In this document: one piece after another, positions 47,835-59,835 of the stretch
Numbering within the stretch: position 1 is the first letter of the stretch
Layout of the letters: every line of letters begins with the position of its first letter
Assembly (NCBI GenBank): GCA_003999685.1
Contig: CP021222.1
Coordinates: 2,604,001 to 2,668,000, forward strand
Direction of reading: 5' to 3'
DNA: 64,000 bases
Source of the DNA: Taiwanofungus camphoratus
Taxonomy: Eukaryota; Basidiomycota; Agaricomycetes; Polyporales; Taiwanofungaceae
Made by a program: the position numbers and the translations under genes
The notes under the pieces: model-generated
Database searches by the model: none
The model's input: the letters and a program-made list of their open reading frames with translations, nothing else
Told to the model about the DNA's origin: nothing

Positions 47835-49729
47835 GACACTTTCACTTTGGCTCATGGAGGCGACATCTCCAACCATTCATCCGGCCTCTTCACTCCTCAT
47901 CTTCCTTTTTCCCTTGCTCTCCGCGCTTCTCAAAGCATGACATTGTTATACAAACCATAATGGACTCGGACAACACAGACTCTGGATTTAATACTGCTCC
48001 CTTCAATTGTTCATTGTCCATTGGTTTTCTTCTGGACATATCCATTGGACTTGCTTTCAGTGGTTCTCTATATTCCTTCCAGCATTGTTCCTCACGCCCT
48101 TTCTTACGTATTCGTTGTGCTCTGCGCCCACACATATGCTTCGCTTCTGATGCTCCGTAATATACCACAACTCCCTGCCCATTTCTCCCGATTATAATAA
48201 CGTATCCTTCACACCTTTATGGCTGTCTCATCTGTTCGTCATCCCGCTGAATTGTTTCCTGATTCTAAGCACAGATTTCAAATGGCTAACCTCCCGCAAG
48301 ACTCCACGCCCCTCCCCGAGATACGTCAACCTGCGCGCGCCATTCGGACACCTAGGTAAGGCCTCTTACGCTGTTGGAGTACTAGCCGAGGAAGTCATGA
48401 CTCCGACGACCTGTCTTCAACGGCGTGAGAGGCCACTCTCAATCACGCTTGTCATCCTCGTTGCACATGTACTCACCCGGTCAACGTTTCTCAGAAGATT
48501 ACAGGCACTACATATAGCGCAGAAACTGGTATTCATCAAAGCCGAGTGGAGTGGTAGTTTCATGAGAAATCGCTAGGACGCCAGCTAAGGCCTCAATCCG
48601 AAGTTGTGATCTCCCTCACGATTCGATAGGCATATTCTTATTCTCCTCCCCTTTCAGATACCGGACTACATGAGGCCTGATCAAAAGGTTAGCGACCACG
48701 ATTACTAGATTCCGAATCTGCTGTTGTTGTTGTTGAGGAAGGGAATCGCTAATAATGGGTATGTGACTTCTCAATCTTGAGGGAGACCCTACGATGTCTT
48801 GACTTTGGCTCTAGATTACAGCTAGACAAAGGAGGCGATGAACACAAGTCCGAATATCCCTCGGAGAGGTCGCGCAAGAAAAAGCGCTCTGGAACTCTGA
48901 TGGACGCAAGCGGCCGCAAGCAAGGATTTGAAGTTGCCCGTTAGATTGTCGTGCGCATTTCTGTTGTACACTTTCAAATTGTAAAGCGATTGCGAATGGA
49001 TGTCGATTGATGTATTCAAGAGTAAACGGTGTGAACATACTAGGGGTACCAAAGATACCGAGTTGATTCGCCAAAAGAAGCCATCTTTTCTGATTTGACC
49101 ATTTATTATCGTTGCGCGAAACACTGGCCGCGAGCTCGTGGCGAGGACGCACCGCTGATTTACAATTGGCATTATTTTACCCTGAGGGTGTCGCAACTAG
49201 GGGATCTGTATCCATCAGCCTTGATGCTGAATATCTCACTGGCACAGGTCACAGGAAATGTTATGCTCTTCTCTTGAGTTCGAAATTGGACCATAAATAA
49301 AATGCTGCTTAGGACTTGGTCATATCATCGGATTCACAAAGCAAGAGTGTCAAAAGGTAAGGTTGATTCAACGAGAGGGCGCTGATGATCACCTGCGTGT
49401 CCAAATGGTATGCAATTGGCATACGGAAGGCTGGTGATCTGAAGGATGCACTTGAGGTTTAGCAAGACGCATGATATGAGATTGCCAAAGCGGGCGTGAG
49501 GCTTCGAAGTCCCATCCATACACAACACACGCCGTTTTGGATATATCCTGCACCACAGTCGCGCCCACTGTCGACTTTCCGTTGAAGGGTATCCAGACTA
49601 TTTGGACGTCACACAACTTATCACCGTATCCAATGGCTCATGGAGGGCGTTCTAACACAATCTGCGAATTCTTAAGGCCCGTCATAGCCTGCCCCTCGAG
49701 GTTGGAGCTGAACCACGATTGTCCTCTGC
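47835..49729. other. Gene-free 1.9-kb stretch
   Basis: 3' flank of the zinc-cluster gene and promoter of the inositol kinase gene. Short frames only; none recognisable. A small CTG-TTG repeat occurs at about 48720-48735. Confidence 0.4.
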
Positions 49730-51189
49730 ATGTCCGAAATAGCCAGTGTCACAAAGACGCTCCCTGAGCATTGGAGATACATCGCCGAGGGCGGCGCCAC
49801 CATTGTATTCTCCTATGCTGGCCCCCCTGATGCAAGGTTTGACCATACGGTGCTAAGGCTGCGCAAGGTCACTGGACATGATCTCTTTCCCCGATCCGAA
49901 AAGTCAGTCGACGCGGAGATCATCTTCCAACGTGCCGTGATACAACGCCTGTTACCTGTACGGTATCTCCCTCGACTGGAATCAACAAGTATCGACAAAG
50001 AGTGGTTGGTGAAGCTTGCCAGCCTATGTGAAGAATGGCGACCGGTTGAAAGGCGAAACAAGGATCAGATAGACGTGGATAGAAAGAAGGCGGTACTTGC
50101 AACGAACTTGGTTGGAGGAAACGGATGGACTGTCGAGATTAAAGTACGTGTCTGATTTTTGTTCTGCAGGAAAGGTAGTTTTGGATTTTCTGATTCCATG
50201 CGCTACAGCCCAAGTGGGGATTCCTTCCTAGACCAGCTTACTTATCACTCTCGAGTCGGTCAATCAAAACACGGACCTGTCGCTTCTGTATGCATGCGCA
50301 TCTCAAAGTTACCAAAGGCGAGGACGTTGCTGTTGGTTACTGTCCACTTGATCTCTTCTCAGGTGTCGAGTCACGAGTGAGACGTGCACTGCGAGCGTTA
50401 TGGGATGCTTGGATCGGAAGCTCAGGGAGTATAAATAATATGAGGGTATTCGTAAAGGGAAGGGCCATCAACCCTATGTCAGATGTACGTCTCATATCCC
50501 TCCCGTCAAACGTCGCTCGCTCTGAATCGCACCCCTCACTTCCCTGCATTTAGCTATCTTCCCTGAGACTGCTCGCCCGTCATCTTATCCCGTCCTCCTT
50601 TGATGCATTGTCGCCGGCGCCTACAGATTCAAATGCTGATCTCTGCGAGCAATTTACCTCGGCGCTCCTCCCACTCCTTCTGCAAACACCAGTGCTACGC
50701 ATGCTATCTACCCTGCAGCGCACGCTAGATCCCCTTGATATCGAGGGTCTTGCAGATCTCTGGGCTCGGGCGCATACACATAGCCTTTCTACCGTTTCTT
50801 CTGAACTCGGAATAGGGGCCATGGAGCCCACTTCAGAGGAATGGTCGAATATGGTCGATACGTATCTCGACAGGTTAAAGGCCAATAGCTCCGAGACCAA
50901 ACCTGACACTCATGAACTGCGATACTACTGCCTCGCATACCTTCTCTCTGCAACCTTTAAAGATTGCTCCATCATGCTCAAGGTTCCATCTTATTCTGAA
51001 CAGTGTGGAGAGGCGGATGATCGGCTTGGGGAGGTGAATGGCTCGATCACTGTGATTGACCTTGATATAAAGAGCATTTCACGTCTGAGAAAGTGGATGG
51101 AGCTCGACAAGGAGATCGTGACTTCGTACACTGGGGTTGAGCCGCGGTGGTGTATTGACCAGTTAGCTGCTATGGAGGTCGAGTCCTGA
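49730..51189 (+). CDS. IPK1: Inositol-pentakisphosphate 2-kinase
   Basis: Three exons: 49730-50143, 50209-50484, 50554-51189; predicted 441 aa. The N-lobe has WRYIAEGGATIVFSYAG and TVLRLRKVTGHD. The conserved VEIKPKWGFLPRP is recreated across the first splice junction. SIKTRTCRFCMHAHLK follows, a Cys/His cluster typical of the family, and the C-lobe has SATFKDCSIML and ITVIDLDIKSISRLRKW. Known role: phosphorylates inositol pentakisphosphate at the 2-position to make phytate, required for mRNA export and as a precursor of pyrophosphates. No odd features; all introns are phase 0. Confidence 0.93.
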
Positions 51190-52329
51190 ACTCTACCTAG
51201 GTGCGAGTTGTCCAATCTTGGCTCATTTGTCTATGCCAATGTATCTGAACCTCGCCAGATATTTGATTCTTTTTTTATTATCAATATATCCAACGTATAT
51301 AAGTGCCTTCTCTTGCGTGACCTATTTTTCACTCTTTGCCGTTCGGACGCGCACTGGTCCACCGTCTGTCTCTATTTCATTGTCGTGCCTTTCATTATCA
51401 TCCTATACAGGTTATTCCTTTGGCTTCGGGCTTGAAGCTCCTTATTTCTATGCGAATGTGCAGAAGACAATTGTGTATCGCCATCCCGCATTCACTTTCG
51501 GTTTGTGTTTGGACTCATCTCCTTCTCTTTCTCACAGGCCTGACCTCAGAAGCTGTATATGCCAGTTTTTGGACAGGATCCACCATTACAGCTTCCCAGT
51601 CATTTGTTACGCCGAACATACATAAAGTATATACTGGGGAAGAAAAGATTTCTCAGTTGGATTTCAGGAGGTTTTTCGCAGTGAGGTGACATGCCCCTAC
51701 ACACGATGCTGGATATGTGGTGAGTCCTCGAGCACATCGATTTGGACCTAATTCTGACCAATAATAAGAGATAGGGGGTAAAATCGGGAGACATTAGACG
51801 TACTTTTCAACTCGCCGATGCGGCTGGAAACATAAATGCAGTGTACTTTCGTTACCAGACCTTCCGTAGAATCCGGAACTGCATCCTCATGGCCATTAGC
51901 GCGCAATCCTGTCTTCTGATTTTCACATGTAACTCCATGTAGGCTCGCTGCCAGTCCGTGTGATTCGATTCGCTTATGACTTTGGTGGCCCAAGCTAGCC
52001 TCGTCTCCGTGGTGGCTCTGTGCATTCATTGAAAATCCATTGCAGCACTGCCAGGCTGATATTCGGGACTCGCAACGCCGTGTTGAGTAATCAGGGCCAC
52101 AATGAATCCGCTTTGACTTCCTCTGATCACACCAGCCACCCCATAGCCACTCTTTGATCTTGCTTTGTTCGAAGTCTGTCCTCTTTCCTCCAGAAGTATA
52201 TATACCTAGAATGCGGCTGCTACACAACGACTCGACTTCCTGCAGCTTAACAATTCGCTGTACACTCTCGTGTCTCAAGATCCATATTCCACCTTCAGAA
52301 GGCTTCAATCTCTCGTTTTGTCCTTGTTA
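51190..52329. other. Spacer with TATA box upstream of zinc-finger paralogue 2
   Basis: 1.1 kb without a recognisable gene. A TATATATA-type element at about 52196-52204 lies some 130 bp before the next start codon and is a plausible TATA box for it. Confidence 0.45.
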
Positions 52330-53011
52330 ATGATGCCCTACTCCGATGTCGAAAGCGATATCACTCAGCCGGAAGCCGGCTCATCCATACTTCCCTCCAT
52401 GCCGACGACAGGAAATGCGACGAAAAAGACGAAAAAGTCCAGGAGAAAAGATATCCCAATGGTATGCGATTTGCTACTGCTATCCGTCTGCTTGAGTACT
52501 CAACCTGAGGTGTAAAGTGGACATGCCCCGTCTGCGGGGTCGTCATGCAGGACATGCGCAGGGAAAAACAGCGCCATGCCCGCAGCAAATATCACCAAAT
52601 GGCTCTTCCGCCCGACGAGCGAGACGTAAAGCCGCCTTGCTGTCCTGATTGTCATGAGCCGTAAGTCAACGTTGCATTGAGTGAACAGTATGGCTCTTGA
52701 CTGAGGAACGCAGATTCTCACGGGACGATGCGGTTCTACGCCACAGGCAGACGGCGTGTAGAAAAAGACTCAGTGAAAGTAGGCAGGAACCAGATATCGC
52801 TCAACAACCTTTGACCGTCGCTCAGCAGCTAGCCCGGGAACTGGATATTTCCCAACAAACTGACGTGGTTGAGGACCCTGAAGAGCCTGACGAAGCGGAG
52901 GTGTACCTTCGGTACTACTCTGAACAATTGGTCGCTCAGGGCCAATTCAAGCAAGACTTCGCTGACGCGTATGAAACCTTCGTGTGCCATCTCATGGAAT
53001 CGACTCCGTGA
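52330..53011 (+). CDS. Small zinc-finger protein, paralogue 2
   Basis: Three exons: 52330-52461, 52518-52660, 52714-53011; predicted 190 aa. The 44-residue N-terminus ends in basic KKTKKSRRKD, a nuclear-localisation-like run. Finger 1 (47-70) is C-x2-C-x13-H-x5-H in WTCPVCGVVMQDMRREKQRH. Finger 2 (86-107) is C2HC: CPDCHEPFSRDDAVLRHRQTAC. The C-terminus is acidic with a possible helix (ARELDISQQ, EAEVYLRYYSEQL). Both introns fall at the same places as in the gene at 34113-34875, and exons 2 plus 3 total 441 nt in both genes. Two ATGs are adjacent (52330 and 52333). Function unknown; probably a nuclear nucleic-acid-binding protein. Confidence 0.8.
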
Positions 53012-53529
53012 CATTAGTAGCCAGTATGTCCATTTGATTATGCCTAATACATAGTGATCCTCGTCTACATTTATGCTGTACGATATATGCTTGTATGCGC
53101 CATTATCATGTCAATGCCTGCTATTTCTTTATAGTATAGTTCCACATCACTGGCTACGCCAGGCCCAAGGCGGAAGAGGACACGATGCATTGTGACGTGG
53201 TCTGTGACTAGTCGTGTTGGCGCCGATTCAAGCAGGAATTTGTGGATGGTCAATGGGACTAGAAGATTGACGAGCTAAAATCAACGTTCGGGACGTCATG
53301 AACCATCAGGGTGCAGATCTCGACCAAGAAATCGTAACATTCGATGTAGACTGTTCTTTCACATAGCGAATCACGGTTGTCAATACCAAGCCTCCAGCCA
53401 CCGCACTCCTCGACATCGGCATCGGCAATTCATGTTGCCACCCTGCTTCTCTGCTTGTCTATCCTTGGAGGTCTCCCGAGTAGAAAAGCGGCACGGCTGG
53501 CTAAGACACCTGTTTCAGCACCCTTTGAC
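53012..53529. other. Convergent 3' flanks
   Basis: 518 bp between the converging zinc-finger and ABM-like genes. No gene seen. Confidence 0.4.
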
Positions 53530-53999
53530 TTAAGCTTGAACAGAAAATGAAGAAACCTTCGCAAGGAGGTCCTTGTTTTTGAAGGACTCCAACACCTCGT
53601 TGGTCAGATGCCTAACGGCCAGAATTACAAGTTAGTATGATACTCCAGGCCATGGCTATGCGTGCTTACGCTTTCAGACCGTCCGCATTGGCATACCTGT
53701 GGCATGTGCCGATCACGAATCGCACCAAAAATGAATGCAGAGCACCCACCTCTGCCAAACAGCGAATATATCACCATATCGAGCAACAGTATACTCCAGA
53801 GTGCCGGGCTCATTTGCGTCCACATGAGCTTTCATGTCAGTCGCCCATTTGGCGAGCGCGTCACCGGCGCCAGGCTTTGCGACCATCTAGCATATAAGAT
53901 GTCAGTAAAAAGGATTCTCCTGTAGCGAGTGACTGAAAACAAAGGAACCTGAACACTGATGACGATTTCTCCCTTGATGTCTTCATACGTAGATGCCAT
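53530..53999 (-). CDS. Small ABM-like (dimeric alpha/beta barrel) protein A
   Basis: Four exons: 53999-53949, 53886-53750, 53696-53670, 53611-53530; predicted 98 aa. It starts MASTYEDIKGEIVISVQ and continues KPGAGDALAKWATDMKAHV, EPGTLEYTVARYGDIFAVW and RYANADGLKAHL. The pattern (beta strand, Gly-containing turn, helix, strand with EPGTLEY, R-Y/F-N...HL) is that of antibiotic-biosynthesis-monooxygenase-like proteins. Those are small cytosolic homodimers; some oxidise quinones or degrade haem, many have no known role. The last exon could instead end after LLAK by a weak donor; the C-terminal 10 residues are uncertain. A close paralogue lies 1.8 kb upstream on the same strand. Confidence 0.78.
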
Positions 54000-55805
54000 A
54001 GTAGAAAGTGATGAGCGATTTAGAATTGGGTGAGCTTTGTGGATGGAAGGGAGCAGACTGCTGAGCACAGACGATGAACACCGGTCTTAAATACCTGCAC
54101 GGCAACCCTTGATATCGGGACAGAAAAAAGGGTATAAGGAAAACATGGCCACAATGCACATGGAGCTTCTCCATCTATAATGGCATACCTTGACAAGAAT
54201 GCTTTCATATTGCCTTCTTCTGACATAGGTCCTTCTGTGTTTCATCAGGGATCATGTTGTATATCGTACGAGGCGAAGAGTTCGTCCGTCACGGGCCGTC
54301 CTCATCGCCGCGCTTCGTCCGAGTGTGGAGTCCATGTCTCGGCCATGTTCCGGCTCTGAGCTCCTATGGTCTCATTGAACCTTCATCAGCTTCGGTCGAG
54401 TAGACCTTCCGTACGGTTGCGAGTGGTATTTCGCATGCGAACCGGGCAGAATAATCATATAACATCCTTCGATGCTGGGAATAAGCCTAATAACATAGTC
54501 CCTCGAAGTGAACCCACCTTCACCATTGACATGTATTGCATAATTTGTATGTTCCCGAAGCGAACCTCGAGGTCAGAATGTCAGAGCTGGACCGTAATTG
54601 CCGTCGCCATGATTGAAGGAAAGCATCAAATCTAGGAGTAATTCCAGGGTAGTGGCTCCTGTTGGGGAAACATGTTGCCAAGTTCGATGTCCTCTGTGCC
54701 AGTTTGTAGTAATCAAATTGCCAAGATCTCCCAATCTGCTGCTGCACGAAGACTTGAGTTGAATGGCGCGTACGCGTGCCGCGTCAATCACGTGGTCCCA
54801 ACGGTTCGACCATTGTCAAATTATATCTAGCCCCCCGTTCTCTTTCGGAGCCACGTCTGACAGTTTGCCACGGCCTTGTTCTTATGGTTTATGCTCTCCT
54901 ATCTATAGCGCATAATTTTCTCTATATTTCCGTTACAACTTGCAATGCAGCATCAAATCGGTCACCGCTGTCGTGAATGATGAAAAAGCGCAACACGTAC
55001 TTGCTACCGTCTTCGAGCTCCCATATCCTCGACTGCCATGTCACTTGATTCCCGCAAGCAGAATATTGTGCCTCTGATCCGGCTGTCAGCCTTGAAACGA
55101 CGAATGTCCCTGCGACGAACATTATCATAAGTACTATTTTTTCTTTTCACATATTGTCTCTCCCTATTCGTCTCTTCGCATGCCAGTGCGCCTATCACCG
55201 AATGTCTGGTACACTAACCCCAATGTTTCGATGACCCGGTCCGATTTTATTTCTTTCGTGCCAAGAACTCGTGACGGTAAAGACACCGGAAAGTAACTGG
55301 CAGTTACCGTCGTCCTATTAGGTGTTCCACGTACAGAAACTGAGCCTGAGTATACATAGTTATTGAGGAGCTAAAGGCTTATGCATAGCACAGGGTTGTC
55401 GCGCTTTGCGGACGATGTAAAGCTTGTGTTGCGGATTCATTGAGGCGTATTTCCAGGCTACACACAGCGGTCTCCTGGACCAACTCCCGCACGGACGACT
55501 TCATGCAAATTTCGAACACATTACGTGACTACTCTTGCACAATCGGCTTTCTTACATATTCGAGTACGTGGTACAGTTTACTGGTACACAATGAACGGTT
55601 GAGAGTGATAAAGACGTATATCGGTTAAGCAAGTCCACATTTACTCGAGCACTCACGCCCCTCACGACATACACGATCAACGTCAACCGCTTGGGCGAAA
55701 TCCTGCTCCGGGATAGCATGTGATACACCGAGCTCATTCAATTTACCTTTTCTCCGTGGATGTTTCCTGAAAAGAAAAGTAACGCAGGTGGCTATGCGAT
55801 TCTCG
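54000..55805. other. Spacer between ABM-like paralogues
   Basis: 1.8 kb, no supported gene. The first few hundred bases should hold the promoter of paralogue A, the last ones the 3' flank of paralogue B. Confidence 0.4.
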
Positions 55806-56309
55806 TCAACCTTTAGTACATCTTTTACCAAAAAGGAATAAAACCTTGGCAAACACGTCCGCGGATTGAAAGCTCTTCATGATAGCGGATGACAAATGCC
55901 TGAATTCCGCGCAAGTCAATGAGGTGTTTCAGGTGAACAGTGTACATGCGTACGCGGTCACAGCGTCCGCATTGGCATATCTAGGACATGGACGTTTGAA
56001 CAGTCAAGGAGCCGAACTTCAGGCGAAGTCAACACACTGACCTCTCCCAAACGGCGAACGTATCACCGTGTCTGGCGAAGGTGTACTCCAGGGTTCCCGG
56101 CTCGTTTGCGTCAACATAAGCTTTCAACTTGTCAGCCCATTTAGCAAGCTCATCGCCGGCACCAGGCTTTGCAGACAACTAGAACAAACAGCATATCACA
56201 TAAGGCCAAACGTAGACAATAAGCGTTGAGATTGGGCCTGTCATTTAGACATACCGACCTGGGCAGTGATGACAACTTCACCTTTGATATCTGTATACGT
56301 AGATGCCAT
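55806..56309 (-). CDS. Small ABM-like (dimeric alpha/beta barrel) protein B
   Basis: Four exons: 56309-56259, 56178-56042, 55980-55954, 55899-55806; predicted 102 aa. It starts MASTYTDIKGEVVITAQ and contains KPGAGDELAKWADKLKAYV, EPGTLEYTFARHGDTFAVW and RYANADAVTAHL. The first three exons are exactly as long as in paralogue A (51, 137, 27 nt) and about three quarters of the first 75 residues match by my count, so this is a recent tandem duplication. The C-terminal tails differ (here VLFLFGKRCTKG), and this end is less certain: an intron after FAK is possible. Probable cytosolic homodimer; function unknown. Confidence 0.78.
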
Positions 56310-59274
56310 GGTTGATAAGGATAAGATTGGTGTCGACCTCGGTAAGAAACAGCTCAGAGTTGTGGTCAAGGCGAGGGCAGTGAGACGGGACATACATTAC
56401 TCATCTCGTCGGTGCTAAATAGCTACGCAGATGCCTGATGACTCAGACAGGAGCCTCTGAGAAGAGAGCCAGTCGCGAAATCGATTTGCCTCAAGACCCG
56501 GTGCGACCGAACACGCTCTCACATAACCATCCTTTACTTACATGGCTGCGGCTTCGTAAAGTGAAGTATCGATATACAGAGCATCATTGATTTGTCTATC
56601 ACCAAGCCGCTCTTCTCATCACCTGGAGCCTACTTGTGTCTGGACCACAGTATAAACTACGTAGCACACTCATGTTGGATCTCAAATCCTTCATTTGGTC
56701 GAGAAGATACAAGTGTCTCATAAGCTTCGCTCACAAATGGCACCTGTCGGGATAAGTGATACTCATCACAAGGCCATGGAGTTCAGAATCAGCTATCAGC
56801 GATTTGCCCGGCGATGAGCCTACCTCATTCTGGTCTAGTTCGTAGATCCCGGAAATGTCTGGGGGCCAAATCATGTGTCAGTGCCATGCTACGCTGCCTC
56901 AAGTGAAAATTGCCCAACCAGACATAGTGGGACAAACATCAACAGCTCATCGTATTACTGCTGACTGGAGTCCCCAACAACACCAGAAATGAAAGAGAAA
57001 CAGCAGGATAGAAGTACAGCAGTCCAACGCCCTCTGTATGTCGTGACTGGCACGTCATTCACGAGATTACATATCTCAAAACCGTCTTTCCTATGACTGC
57101 ACCGTGATAACGCACCCATCGAGCTGAGTATTACGGAAACCGTCCAGCGCTCGCGCTCTTTGAAGAGCTCGGACGCATGTTGTTCTTCCGAGGATCTCTA
57201 CCAGCGTTGACGACTTTTACACTCGCTGCGTTATCGCGATCACAGGGGAACTGTGCTGTCAATGCTGATGATTTAGACTTTTACCGGCTACAATCAAATG
57301 CTTCGGGATGGAATTTGCGATTGTGTAAGGCGGTGATCGCTAATCAGAGGAAGGACGAGGATGTGTAGGCGAGTCCAACTCGCCAGCGCTCAACGGACGG
57401 ACCCGCGTCATTACCATATGACCTTCGCGGGCACGTGTACTGATTAGTAGAAAAGCTGTGATCATATCTACCAGTCTGATACTCTCGGATTTAACACGCG
57501 GTGAGTAGTACGTACATAGACCATCGCCCTATCTGAGCGGAGGAGGCGTACAGAAGTGTATGCTTTACTGTAGTCACCGAGGTTCATTCTGAACCGATTC
57601 ATCCTCGGTCTCTCACATTGCAATGGTAGGTCCCATTTAGCAGCCATGCCCTCACCGTATACCAAACCTAGATCACATGGCATCGCGGTTCTACGCTCGA
57701 CCTCATGCTAGTTGCTTAGCTTTCGAGCCATACAGCCACTTTCCAAGAAGAAATCGTGCGTACAGGTCTTCTGACAGCCAATGTTAACATACTGCACTGC
57801 TTGGCCGCTTCGAGCGGTACGGACATTCTTTGTTCACCGCAGATACTGCAATCAGAACTCAACTCAACCGGTGTAGGGCAGCCAAAGGACTCGCTTTGAG
57901 CTTACTCATTTCTGTTCAAGCAACTGCGAATGCCCGCTTGGTTGGCCACTTGGCTCTCTTGCATTGGCATGCCCTTCCTCCGAGACGTTCCTCTGACGTA
58001 CGACAATTGTCCTAGTTTTCAAGGTCCCATAGTTGCGGAGAACAAAGCAATGCGGATCCGGGTTATTTGTTTCTTTGCCCGCTGAGCATGCGAGTCTGGT
58101 CGCGCGATGACTGTGACTCCTTTCTCGCAATGCTGACAAAAGGTGCGGAAACTTCTAGCCCAAGAGCCGCTGTAAAAGGGGACTCGTTGCGGACGACGCA
58201 GCACATACAAAGGGAAGTCTTTCGCTCGAGTGGCACAAAGCTATAACACTGCAAGACTGCATTGTCCTGCCGCTCGCGAAAATCGGGCTGCGGTACTGCA
58301 AGAAACATATATAAGGGCGACATCATGCGCTATCTCCCCCCAGCTCCCCGCCTTCAACCGACGCGCATTCTCAGCGCATTCCAAATTTTATTTTCTGCCA
58401 TGGCGCGGGCGGGACGGTATCCTGCCACTTGCGCTGCACCCACACTACACACGCTACTACCTATACACACATACACCACCCACTCGCACCTTCTACTCAG
58501 TGTCTATACCGTGGCATGGTGGACCCCCACCATGAATCCGCCGGCCTTCTGCATACGCCGTGAACACCCCATGCACCCGACGGGAACGCCCAACAGAACT
58601 TCAATAGGTACCTCCACCACAGCGATGAACTCCTGTCACCGAGGTAGCGGTGGTAGACACCCTTATGACTGCGGTGGAGTGGTCCTCGTAGGTCAGTGTC
58701 GCGATGTCCGTTATGTGCCCAGCTCACCCACCACCAGGCTTCGGTCAGACTGGTCCAAGTAGGCCAAGTTCTCGCTCCCTAGTGCCATTGCGCTGCCCCG
58801 GGTGTTCGTGGCCTTTTCTCAATGGCGACCGCAGGGCTGAGCCCTCCAAGCACTTCGGGAACTGTATTCAGCTGGCAAAATATGTTTTTGAGAAGGAAAC
58901 CGACGAGCTGGATATGAAGGATTTCGAAACACCCCAAGCCGCCTTCATTTTCTTCGTTTAGGGATCCTTAGAATGGTGTGACACATCCCCGTCGAGCTTG
59001 GCCATCATGGACTGCAGGGAAGGTGAACCAAATGCTGCAGAGCGACGCTCCATGCCGGACTGTACATCGACCCACAAGCGCCAGCCGCACCGCGGGAATC
59101 GGCCGGCGAACCTATCGACCTACCCTCCGAGTGGGCGGGTCTAGCCTGCAGCTACTCTTGTCCTGCAGTGCGAAACGCGTTCAACGACGTTCGCAAGGCT
59201 TTCGCCGTCGACCGCACGCTCTCGACGTCATGCACCTGGACTACGGCAATGGACCACGATCCCACATAACCCAT
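56310..59274. other. Unassigned 3-kb stretch
   Basis: No recognised gene. Short protein-like frames include 57177-57368 (plus) and 57468-57683 (minus), neither of a known family. From about 58300 the DNA becomes GC-richer. A zinc-finger-like frame at 58704-58961 is listed separately. Confidence 0.35.
58704..58961 (+). CDS. Possible small zinc-finger-like reading frame
   Basis: An 85-codon frame contains LRCPGCSWPFLNGD and later KHFGNCIQLAKYVF, i.e. C-x2-C-x15-H-x3-C, roughly like finger 2 of the two zinc-finger genes here. It ends DMKDFETPQAAFIFFV. No upstream finger or convincing splice partners are seen, so this could be an exon of a longer gene, a remnant, or chance. No function is proposed. 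Confidence 0.22.
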   Translation: MSVMCPAHPPPGFGQTGPSRPSSRSLVPLRCPGCSWPFLNGDRRAEPSKHFGNCIQLAKYVFEKETDELDMKDFETPQAAFIFFV

Positions 59275-59645
59275 GTTGCTCGGCGTGCTGGTCTCTGTGA
59301 CAGTCAGAGTCCGCCCTTCCATCTAGTGAGGTGCTCGCCCAGCTGGTCTACTTTGTAATCTCCGGGAAGACGACTGGACGTGGCAACATTACCTCACTGC
59401 AGCATGTACCACAGGTGGTCCTCTGGCGCCCTAAGCGGCAGCAGCACAGGCAGCTGCTATCAACCACGCCACCACGTTGCTCGGCGTACTGGTCTCTGTA
59501 ACACTCAGAGTCCGCCCAGCTGGTCTACTGTATAATCTCCGGGAGGACGGCTGGACGAAGCCACACTGCCTACGCTGCTGCTGCATAGGCTGTCACAGGC
59601 GGTCCTCTGGCGCCCTGTGTAGCAGCAGCGCAGGCAGCTGCTGTG
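59275..59645. repeat. Imperfect tandem duplication, two copies of about 170-185 bp
   Basis: Copy 1 is about 59275-59460 and copy 2 about 59476-59645. Both begin GTTGCTCGGCGT and share TCAGAGTCCGCCC, CTAGCTGG-like CAGCTGGTCTACT, AATCTCCGGGA, GGTCCTCTGGCGCCCT and CAGGCAGCTGCT. Copy 1 has an extra segment of about 25 bp after the CCGCCC. Not part of any gene I recognise. Confidence 0.75.
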
Positions 59646-59835
59646 CGATTCCCAAATTGTGCCCGACATCACCGGTGCGTCGCCCCTGCATGTCTTGTTT
59701 GCTCACATTGCAGAGTCCCGGGCCATGTACGTAAAAGACAAGTGGGGGTGCGTGTGTACATAAAGGTATCATACAAGATTACGTCTGCGAATGCTGCGTG
59801 TATCGTAATTCTATGACAGGAAACATTCCTGCCTT

